64,000 bases of DNA, taken from positions 420,287,485 to 420,351,484 of the forward strand of contig NC_057809.1 of assembly GCF_018294505.1 (NCBI RefSeq), read 5' to 3'. How positions within the stretch are numbered: the stretch's first letter is position 1; each line of letters opens with the position of its first letter. This document shows, piece after piece, positions 23,852-33,284 of this stretch. The DNA comes from Triticum aestivum. Taxonomy: Eukaryota; Streptophyta; Magnoliopsida; Poales; Poaceae. The translations under genes were made by a program, and so were the position numbers. Below the pieces are notes generated by a model. The model did no database searches. It was not told the DNA's origin and was given only the letters and a program-made list of their open reading frames with translations.

Positions 23852-26274
23852 TGTAGCGAACAGACCTCAAACAGTCTGATCTCTGTGCTCCGGTGTCATC
23901 CCTGGATCAGTAATGCTGACACCACACAATACTCGAAGGATTTATAGCAGAGTAGCAATCACACACTTATTACATCGGGTGTCTGAGAAGAGAACTTATT
24001 ACAATAAATATGGCTTAAAGCCACCTAATAACGATAACAGCGGAAGGCTTGGAAGATAAGTGAGTCCATCAACTCCAACGGCATCACTGAGTATAGAACC
24101 ACGACCTAAAAACTCCTTAATCGTCGTCTAAAAAGTCTGCAACATTAACGTTGCAGCCCGAAAACGGGTCAGCACATGGAATATGCTGGCAAGGTAACAC
24201 ATAGAGAGTAATGGAATGAAACAACTATACTATATGCATATTTGGCTGGTGGAAAGCTCTATGGTTACAGTTTTTGCGTAAAGCCAATTTTTCCCTACTT
24301 CAAAGAAATAAATTTAATTACTATCATGGTGGTTGTTAAACATTGAGAATGGTTGACAGCATTCTCAATCCCAATTAAAGTAACATCATTAAACCCAACA
24401 AAATTTACTTTAGAGTAACATGTTGAGATTCACATGATAATCCAGGTACTAGATACTCAAGATCGTCCATAACCGGGGACATGGCTAATCATGATCAGTT
24501 TATTACACTCTGCAGAGGTTTGTGCACTTTTCCCCATAAGACTCGATCGCCTCCGTTGGATTTCTCGCACTACATGGTGTTTGAGAAACAGATGACCAAG
24601 ACATAGTCTTTCAGAAGCGCTAGCACCTTACGATCGGGTAGACCGTACCACCTACATCCCCTACATCTGCTAGTCTACCCTGTAAGAGTTCGCATGACTT
24701 AATCAACTATGCCAGAGCCCATAATGGCTTGTGGCTGCACACGGAAGTTTCTAGTATGAATAATCTCATGATCCCTTTGAGCCTGGGTGGTGGTCCAAAA
24801 GAAAAACAGGCAAGTCCTGGAATACCCAGGTGCCTCAATCCACCCAGATGTGTGTTTAGGTTGCCACCTTAGATAAACCATTAATTAACAATCTCACATC
24901 TGTCATGAATATCACTCACCCAATCCACGTCTACTAGCATAGCATGGCATGATAAGCAAACGTAGAAAATAACTCCCAAAGGTTTGATAATAAACAGGTA
25001 ATAGGTACTACCTCATCTACTTCCTATCCCACAATTTTATTAGATCCTAATCATGCAATGTGTGAGGATTGATCTAATGCAATAAAACTGGGTTGTAGAA
25101 AAAGGTATGATCAAAGTGTTACTTGCCTTGCTGATGATCCGCGAAACCTAGAGATTCAAAGTAACAGGCAGCGCACTCCGGGTATTATATCGCAGACAAA
25201 CAAACAAGCATACAATAAGTACTCATCTAATGCACAGGTAAAACTCAAATAGAAGATCTAACCAGAAAGTTCAACTTAAGAACCCTGTTTTGCAAAAAGA
25301 ATCAAATCGAACGAAGCAAAAGAAATCAAATGGCGAAAGAAAACAACTTCGTTCTAGTAATCTGGATCTATGTCAAATTTTACAGTAGCAAAAACTTGTT
25401 TAAGTTGATTATTCGGAAAGAGGGTTTCGAGACGAAACTCCAGGCGCTTGAATCGCCTGATTCCGATAAACGAGCGAAAAGTTATACTAAAACGAAAATC
25501 GGATCGGAAATCGCGATCAAAAAATAATCGCGGAAAAATCCGACGAAAAAGAAAAACGACGAACGGAATTTTTTTCCAAAAAAAACGGCACGGATTTCGA
25601 GGGCGGCGAACCTCGGGCGACGCGCGGCTCCGGTGGATCGACGGCGGGGCGGCGGCGGCGGCTGGCGGCGGCTGGGCCTAGGGTTTCGGGGCGGCTGGCC
25701 TTCGGGCTGGCTTGCCCCGGCTTATAAAGGCCCCGACCAGGGGAGTCCTGGCCGAGTACGGCCCATAATCGGTTCCGCTCTTTTTTTTAAAATAATTACG
25801 CTCGAAAAAAAAAACAAAAAAAAAACTAAACGGACTCCAAAAATCCTGAAATAAATTTTCCCGGGTTTCTAAAATCAAGCCCGATAAAGTGAACATTTAT
25901 TTGGGCCCTAAATGAAATTTTGAAAAATGCGCATTTTTCCTAAATTCAAATAAAAATACCGAAAAACTCCGAAATAAATCTTATTTGATTTTTTTATTAA
26001 ATCCTCAATATTTCTATATTTTGGGAAAGTCATTTTATTCCCTCTCTCATATTTTTGTAATAGAAATAATTGAAGATAAAATAAATAAAATCAAATGATC
26101 CTGTTTACAAAATTTGAGAAAACTCAAATATGTAAATAACGAAATCCCCAACTCTCTCCGTGGGTCCTTGAGTTGCTTAGGATTTTCTAGGATCAAAACC
26201 AAAAGCAAAATAAAATATGATATGCATGATGATCTAATGTATAACATTCCAAATTGAAAATTTGGGATGTTACA
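23852..26274 (-). mobile_element. Tekay LTR (middle, acts as 5' LTR for 9672-23851)
   Basis: 2,423 bp, tgtagcgaac...gggatgttaca, near-identical to 7257-9671. On its right is not flanking DNA but a second polypurine tract and the 3' end of another Tekay internal region. This LTR is therefore shared between two internal units. Confidence 0.92.
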
Positions 26275-26290
26275 AACCTACCCCCCTTAA
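26275..26290 (-). promoter_or_regulatory. Second Tekay polypurine tract
   Basis: Identical to 9672-9687 and located against the right edge of the middle LTR. It shows that a second internal region ended here. Confidence 0.75.
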
Positions 26291-27473
26291 GATGAATCTC
26301 GCCCTCGAGATTCGGGTTGGCTAGAAAATAGGTGAGGGTGGTCCTTGAGCAAATCTTCCTCTCGCTCCCAGGCGGCTTCATCCTCCTTGTGGTGGCTCCA
26401 CTGAACTTTGCAAAACTTGATAACCTTGCTGCGAGTGACTCGGCTGGCAAACTCGAGAATCTTGACTGGTTTCTCCTCATAGGTCAAATCATTATCCAAC
26501 TGAATTGCTTCTAATGGCACTGTGTCTCTCAAAGGTATGTTAGCCATCTCCGCGTGACACTTCTTCAACTGAGAAACGTGGAACACATCATGAACTCCTG
26601 TCAATCCTCCTGGCAATTCCAACTTGTAGGCCACTTCTCCCATACGCTCCAAAAATCGATATGGCCCTACAAATCGTGGCGCTAACTTCCCCTTAACTCC
26701 AAAGCGCTTAATCCCTCGAAGTGGGGATACTCGAAGATAAGCTCTATCTCCGACTTCGTAAACTATCTCTTTGCGTTTAGAAGCTGCGTAGCTCTTCTGC
26801 CCGGACTGGGCTACCTTGAGCCTATCGCGAATCAACTTCACCTTTTGTTCAGACTCTTTAATCAGATCTGGTCCAAACAACTGGCGGTCTCCAACTTCGT
26901 CCCATGACAACGGTGTCCTGCACCTCCTTCCGTACAGAGCTTCGAAAGGTGCCATCTTCAAACTGGTCTGATAGCTATTATTGTAAGAGAACTCTGCATA
27001 TGGCAAATTATTGTCCCAACTAGATCCATAATCTAGCGCACAAGCTCTCAGCATATCCTCCAAAATCTGATTGACTCTCTTGGTCTGTCCATCTGTCTGC
27101 GGATGAAAAGCTGTACTAAATTCTAGCCTAGTACCCAAAGTCTCATGCAACTGCTTCCAGAACTTTGAGGTAAACTGGGTTCCTCTATCTGATACGATGC
27201 TCCTCGGAACTCCATGCAAACATATGATCCTGGTCATGTATATCTTTGCCAACTTAGCACTGGTGTAAGTGGTCTTTACTGGGATGAAATGAGCTACCTT
27301 CGTGAAGCGATCAACTACGACCCAAATCGAGTCATAGCCTGAACGAGTCCTTGGTAATCCTGTGATAAAATCCATGCCTAGATTATCCCACTTCCATTCG
27401 GGTATCGGCAATGGTTGCAACAATCCTGCTGGCTTCTGATGCTCTGCCTTTACTCTCTGACATCATATGGATA
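26287..27473 (-). pseudogene. Second Tekay integrase-chromodomain, open but truncated at its N-terminus
   Basis: The frame is open from the breakpoint at 27473 down to the stop at 26287; the first methionine (27423) gives 378 residues. Numbered from there: D18 in MDFITGLP, D79 in VSDRGTQF, and a lysine at 115 (DGQTKRVNQ) where integrases have the catalytic glutamate. A chromodomain-like tail occupies about 320-370 (EEKPVKILEFASRV, WSHHKEDEAAWEREEDLL). Everything upstream (gag to RNase H) is missing: the sequence switches at 27471-27473 to the S1 solo LTR with a shared cat. The open frame is a remnant; the E-to-K change would abolish strand transfer. Confidence 0.9.
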
Positions 27474-27870
27474 TCCAAGAGACCATTGTATTGAGAATCA
27501 AATGAGAGAGAGGAAGCCATCTAGCTACTAACTATGGACCGGTAGGTCTAGAAAGAACTACTCACGCATCATCGAAGAGGCACCAATGGAAGAGGTGAAC
27601 CCCTCCGTGATGGTGTCTAGATTGGATCTAGTGGTTCTGGACTCTGCGGCGGCTAGAATTGATTTTCGTTGACTCTCCTAGGGTTTCTGGAATATTGGGG
27701 TATTTATAAAGCAAAGAGGCGGTCCAGGCGGTACCTGAGGTGGGCACAACCCACCAGGGCGCGCTTGGGCCTCCTGGCGCCCCCTGGTGGGTTGTGCTCC
27801 CCTCGGAGCACCCCCAGGCGCTGCCTTGGCCCATTGGGTGTCTTCTGATCCGTAAAAAATCTCATAGTCA
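27474..27870 (-). mobile_element. S1-type solo LTR (minus), 5' part
   Basis: Reverse complement of S1 LTR positions equivalent to about 28970-29376, including the GC-rich block and gtatttataaag. The roughly 420 bp between this point and the part at 7256 are missing, lost with the right end of the Tekay element. The LTR start (TGATACG...) is also lost at 27870, where Copia-A LTR resumes. Confidence 0.7.
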
Positions 27871-28207
27871 AAGGAATATGTATAAGTCATGAAGAAAGCA
27901 ATAGAAATAAAACTAAACGATCATAATGCTAAGCTAACGGGTGGGTCTTGTCCATCACATCATTCTCCTAATGATGTGATCCCGTTCATCAAATGACAAC
28001 ACATGTCTATGGTCAGGAAACATAACCATCTTTGATTAACTAGCTAGTCAATTAGAGGCATACTAGGGACACCTTGTTTTCTCTATGTATTCACACATGT
28101 ATCAAGTTTCGATTAATACAATTCTAGCATGAATAATAAACATTTATCATGTTATAAGGAAATATAAATAATAACTTTATTATTGCCTCTAGGGCATATT
28201 TCCTTTA
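27871..28207 (-). mobile_element. Copia-A 3' LTR, second part
   Basis: Collinear with 57504-57848 of Copia-C (ggaatatgtataagtcatgaag, tgatgtgatcccgtt, gcctctagggcatatttcc). The terminal CA has decayed to TA. Together with 5479-6703 it makes about 1.56 kb of an LTR of about 1.7 kb. Confidence 0.8.
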
Positions 28208-28758
28208 GTATCCCACTTGCACTAGAGTCAATAATCTAGATTACATTGTAATGATTCTAACACCCATGGAATCTTGGTGCTGACCATGTTTTGCTCATGG
28301 AATAGGCTTAGTCAATGGGTCTGCAACATATAGATCGGTATGTATTTTGCAAATATCTATGTCTCCCTCCTTGACTTGATTGCGGATGGAGTTGAAGCAT
28401 CTCTTGATGTGTTTGGTTCTCTTGTGAAATCTTGATTCCTTCGCTATGGGAATAGCTCCAGTATTGTCACAAAATATTTTCATTGGACCCAATGCACTAG
28501 GTATTACACCTAGATCGGATATGAACTCCTTCATCTAGACTCCATTATTTGCTGCTTCCGAAGCAGCTATGTACTCCACTTCACATGTAGATCCCGCCAC
28601 AACGCTCTGCTTGGAACTGCACCAACTGACAACTCTACCATTCAATATAAATACGTGTCCAGATTGTGACTTAGAATCATCCGGATCAGTGTCAAAGCTA
28701 GCATCAACGTAACCATTTACGACGAGCTCTTTGTCACCCCCATAAACGAGAAACATAT
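28208..28758 (-). pseudogene. Copia-A RNase H, 3' end of pol
   Basis: Two minus-strand frames (28756-28535 and 28534-28295) match the RNase H of Copia-C. The first reads VYGGDKELVVNGYVDASFD and ASTCEVEYIAASEAA-like sequence. The second is MKEFISDLGVIPSALGPM, then IFCDNTGAIPIAKES and a truncated KPIP end. A TAG at 28535-28537 separates them, at the same codon as in Copia-C (58176). The polypurine tract (28208-28220) is atccca-type and mutated. The S1 element enters at 28759. Confidence 0.85.
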
Positions 28759-30342
28759 TGATACGTCTGCAACGTATCTATAATTTTTGATTGTTCCATG
28801 CTGTTATATTATCAATCTTGGATGTTTTATAATCATTTTGTATCATTTTTTGGTAGTAACCTATTGACATAGTGCCAAGTGCCAGTTGATGTTTTTCCAT
28901 GTTTTTTACATCACAGAAAATCAATATCAAATAGAGTCCAAATGCCATGAAACTTTACAGAGATTTTTTATGGACCATAAGGAACATAATGGGACCTGGT
29001 CATGTGCCTCGGGGGTGCTCCGAGGAGAACACAACCCACCAGCGCGCGCTAGGAGGCCCAGGCGCGCCTTGGTGGGTTGTGCCCACCTCGGGTACCCCCC
29101 GGACCGCCTCTTTACTCTATAAATACCCCAATATTCTAGAAACCCTAGGGGAGTCGACGAAATATTCATCCAGCCACCGCATAGTCCAGAACCACCAGAT
29201 CCAATCTAGAGACCATCTTGGATGGGGTTCACCACCTCCATTGGTGCCTCTCCGATGATACGTGAGTAGTTCTTTGTAGACCTTTGGGTCCGTAGTTAGT
29301 AGCTAGATGGCTTCCTCTCTCTCTCTCTCTCACTCTCTTGATTCTCAATACAATGGTCTCTTGGAGATCCATATGATGCAACACTTTTGTGGTGTGTTTG
29401 TTGGGATCGATGAACTTTGAGTTTATGATCAGATCTATCTTTTTATATCCATGATAGTATTTGTGTTTCTTTGATCTCTTTTATGCATGATGTCTTATAG
29501 CCTCATATTTATTCTTTGATATTTGGGTTTTGTTTGGCCAACTTGATCTATTTATCTTGCAATGGGAAGAGGTGCTTTGTAGTGGGTTCGATCTTACGCT
29601 GCTTGATCCCAATGACAGAAAGGGAACCGACACGTATGTATTGTTGCTACCAAGGATAAACGATGGGGTCTACCTCTACATAGATAGATCTTGTCTACAT
29701 CATGTCGTCGTTCTTATTGCGTTACTCCGTTTCTCCATGAACTTAATACACTAGATGCATGCTGGATAGCGATCGATGTGTGGAGTAATAGTAGTAGATG
29801 CAGGCAGGAGTCGGTCTACTAATCTTGGACGTGATGCCTATGTAATGATCATTGCCTGGATATCGTCATGAGTATTTGAAGTTTTATCAATTGCCCAATA
29901 GTAATTTTTCACCCATCGTTTGTTATTTTTCTTGAGAGAAGCCACTAGAGAAACCTACGGCCCTGGGTCTCTTTCTCATATTATTTGCCTTTGCGATCTA
30001 CTTTTCCTTTGCATTTATTTTCAGATCTATTAAGCCAAAAATACAAAAAATACTTTGCTGCACTTTATTTTATTTTCGATCTATTTATTCAATCTATTAC
30101 AACTTTCTCCCATCCACGCACCAATTTCTGGCGCTGTTACCCGAAAGGGATTGATAACCCCTTTAACACATCGGGTTGCGAGTGGTTGTTATTTGTGTGC
30201 AGTTGTTGTTTACGTTGTGTTGCTTGGTTCTCCTACTAGTTTGATAACCTTGGTTTCACATCTGAGGGAAATACCTACCGCCGCTGTGCTACATCATCCC
30301 TTCCTCTTTGGGGAAATACCGATGTAGCTTCAAGTGACATCA
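28759..30342 (+). mobile_element. S1 element 5' LTR (Athila-type Gypsy)
   Basis: About 1,584 bp, TGATACGTCTGCAACG...gacatca, TG...CA. It has a GC-rich block (29010-29110), TATA-like tctataaataccc near 29117 and a (CT)n run near 29317-29335. The right edge is fixed by the PBS at 30354. The left edge falls in the Copia-A RNase H codons. It serves as the reference for the S1 fragments at 2450-3104 and the two solo-LTR pieces. Confidence 0.75.
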
Positions 30343-30353
30343 AAAGGATTTTC

Positions 30354-30371
30354 TGGCACCGTTGCTGGGGA
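30354..30371 (+). promoter_or_regulatory. S1 primer binding site (tRNA-Asp type, Athila signature)
   Basis: TGGCACCGTTGCTGGGGA, one to two changes from the site used by Athila-lineage elements, 11 bp after the LTR end. It supports placing S1 in the Athila lineage. Confidence 0.7.
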
Positions 30372-30544
30372 GGATCTTCAACATATACCAGGTTCCGTAT
30401 CACAAATCTCATCTCCTCACAATTTACATTATTCACCATTTGCCTCTCATTTTCCTCTCCCCCACTTCACAAAAAATTGCCGTTTTATTCGCCCATCTTT
30501 TCCGTTCGCCGTTTTCTTGTCAGATATATCCTTTGCTTGCAATC

Positions 30545-31243
30545 ATGAGTGATTTCGGTATGGCACCAACAGATGGTGGCCTGACTCCTAAGATTGGACG
30601 TACGGGAAATCTGGATGCTAGAACTTTTATTTTGGGGCAAGGGAACGTTATGGGAAAAGAACGTATCCAAGAATTTTTCAATTGTGTCAGGAATCTATGT
30701 CTAGATGATGCCCCTATACTAAAAACTACTAGATCTTATGCGGATGCTATTTCAACACTAGTTCTGAAACTTGAAAGTAAATTTATTCGTACCCATCCTA
30801 CTTTGCAAAGATTTTTTTTGAGCTTCCTGTTATAAAGAGTCCTAGGGTTAAAAAGTTGGCTACGCTTGTTCTTATGAATGAATTTGATTACATAATACGG
30901 GAAGCTAGGGAAATATTTGATTTTTAGGGTATAAATCATGAAAAACCTGTGATAGATGAAATTCTTTACAATAGTGACTATGCTTTAAGACATTTCTTGG
31001 GGATAATAAAATCTTTGATGAGAATCTTAGAAAGGAGGTCCCCGTTTTAGATATAACCCAACATGTTTTCAATAATGTTAATCAACATTACTCTTGGATT
31101 GTTGCGGGAAACCAAAAAGGTTATGATGAACATCAACTTAGGAACGCTAAGGTTTCTATGGATAATATGTTTTATGTTGTGTTTACAAAACCCGATGATG
31201 AAAACACCTCGAAGATGGTTAAGAAGAAGGATGACAAAACTTA
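30545..31243 (+). pseudogene. S1 gag-like ORF, frameshifted
   Basis: A start at 30545 (MSDFGMAPTDGG) opens a frame of about 97 codons containing GNLDARTFILGQGN and LDDAPILKTTRSYADAIS. It breaks near 30820; downstream remnants in other frames (HQLRNAKVSMDNMF, then a lysine-rich end KTSKMVKKKDD) run to a stop at 31243. No zinc knuckle, protease, RT or integrase is present, and the untranslated tail follows at once. The element therefore looks non-autonomous by design, because the copy at window position 1 has the same tail. The protein is presumably a divergent Gag; the domain call is weak. Confidence 0.55.
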
Positions 31244-32220
31244 GATCCTTGCTTTATGCCTAGCTAAGGGCGTAAAACTATAGCGCCTGCTGGGAGGCAA
31301 CCCAATGAATAAAATTTATTTTTGCTTTTTGCTTCCTATTTTTGAGTGTTAACAAAATTATGCTACTCTTATGATTGTGTTCTTTATGTTTTAATTAGTG
31401 TTTGTGCCAAGTAAAGCCTTTAGGATCTTCTTGGGTGATAGTTGTTTGATCTTCCTGAAAAAACAGAAACTTTTACGCTCGCAAAAATAATTTTAGTTTT
31501 TAACCATAGAGGGATAAAATATCCATTCCACTTGCAGTAGATCAATATAAAGAATTTTCTGGTCTTCCTAATTTTTCAGAATTTTTGGAGTTATAGTAGT
31601 ATTCGAAATTGTCAGATTGCTACAGACTATTTTGTTTTGACAGATTCTGTTTTCTTTGCGTTGTGTGCTTATTTTGATGGCTCTATGGTTTTCTTTTATG
31701 AGTTTTTGCCATAGAAAAGTTGGAATATAGTAGATATAATGCAAGAACAAAATATGAATTGGTTTGATACAACACTTATAGTAGTGATTTATTTTCTTAT
31801 TCTAACGGATCTCACGAAGGTTTTGTTGAGTTTTGTGTGATTGAAGTTTTCAAGTTTTGGGTTATCTTACGATGGATGAATGAAGGAATAAGGAGTAGAA
31901 GATCCTAAGCTTGGGGAAGCCCTGGCATCCCAAGCTATTATCCAAAAATGAGCAACCAACTAAGCTTGGGGATGCCCCCGAGTGGCATCCCCTCTTTCTT
32001 CTAACGACCATTGGCATTTTACTCGAAGCTATATTTTTATTCGTCACACACTATGTGTTTTGCTTGGAGCGTTTTGTATGATATGAGTATTTGCTTGTTT
32101 TATTTTTTGTTTTAAGTCTTGATCCCTTGCTGGACACACCTATTTGAGAGAGCCAAAATTATGTCATGACTTGTTAGAATTTCTCTCTTTGCTTCACTTA
32201 AATCTTTTATGAGCTATGGA
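31244..32220 (+). mobile_element. S1 untranslated tail, truncated
   Basis: Collinear with window positions 1-960 (cctagctaagggcgtaaaac at the start, gagctatgga at the end). It stops abruptly at 32220, where Copia-A pol resumes. The 3' LTR and about 1.5 kb of tail are missing, together with about 520 bp of Copia-A (equivalent to 58396-58917). This points to one deletion spanning the S1/Copia junction. Confidence 0.75.
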
Positions 32221-32482
32221 CTTCTCCAAAAGACTGTATAAAACCATATGCTTTGATCACACTATCAAAGCATATATTCCAACTCCGAGAGCTTGCACCT
32301 GTCCATAAATGGATCGCTGGAGCTTGCACACTTTGCTAGCACCTTTAGGATCGACAAAACCTTCCAGTTGCATCATATACAACTCTTCTTTAAGATATCC
32401 ATTGAGGAATGCAGTTTTGATATCCATTTACCAAATTTCATAATCATAAAATGTGGGAATTGCTAACATGATTCGGACAGAC
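32221..32482 (-). pseudogene. Copia-A reverse transcriptase fragment
   Basis: Collinear with 58918-59180 of Copia-C on the minus strand (FGFIQTFGEA region, then MQPEGF and the AIAAFYDYEIW region), with stops and small changes. It is cut at 32482 by the Tat-type Gypsy and continues at 39850, with the cagac target duplication at the joint. Confidence 0.75.
32478..32482. repeat. Target-site duplication of the Tat-type Gypsy (left)
   Basis: cagac, repeated exactly at 39850-39854. Confidence 0.9.
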
Positions 32483-32957
32483 TGTCGGTGTCAAAACCGG
32501 CGGATCTCGGGTAGGGGGTCTCGAGCAGTGCGTCTAAGGTGGATGGTAACAGGAGGCAAGGGACATGAAGTTTTACCCAGGTTCGGGCCCTCTTGATGGA
32601 GGTAATACCCTACGTCCTGCTTGATTGTTCCTGATAGTATGAGTAGTACAAGAGTTGATCTACCACGAGATCAGAGAGTCTAAACCCTAGAAGCTAGCCT
32701 ATGGTATGATTGTCTGTTGTCCTACGGACTAAAACCCTCCGGTTTATATAGACACCGGAGGGGGCTAGGGTTTACACAAGGTCGGTTACAAAGGAGGAGA
32801 TATACATATCCGTATTGCCTAGCTTGCCTTCTACGCCAAGTAAAAGTCCCATCCGGACACGAGACGAAGTCTTCAATCTTGTATCTTCATAGTCCAACAG
32901 TCCGGCCAAAGGATATAGTCCGGTTGTCCGGAGACCCCCTAATCAAGGACTCCCTCA
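32483..32957 (-). mobile_element. Tat-type 3' LTR
   Basis: Plus strand tgtcggtgtcaaaacc...aaggactccctca, 475 bp. It contains tttatatagacaccgg (32741-32756), which can act as a TATA box on the complementary strand. Confidence 0.9.
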
Positions 32958-32971
32958 GTAGCCCCCGAACC
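32958..32971 (-). promoter_or_regulatory. Tat-type polypurine tract
   Basis: The minus strand reads GGTTCGGGGGCTAC next to the LTR, purine-rich and in the expected place. Confidence 0.65.
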
Positions 32972-33284
32972 AGGCTTCAATGACATCAAGTCTGACACGC
33001 AGTATTGTCTTCTGCATTGCAAGGCGGGTTCTTCTCCAAATTTGTGAATGTTTGTCAAGTAGTGTTCGACACCATAAATGTTGGACTTCTTGGCTTCTGC
33101 GCCCAATAAGGGCTATCTTCCACGTGTCGAATGAATACGAGGAGCCATGGCGTTTTTACATTCGCCCCCCCTAGCCAGATAAATAAATTGTCTATTAAAG
33201 GGAGGGGGATTCTTAGATCCAATCCATACCATCCTCCCACAGCAAGAATCCATCGGAGCATGCTTCGGAAAAATCCACTCCAAC

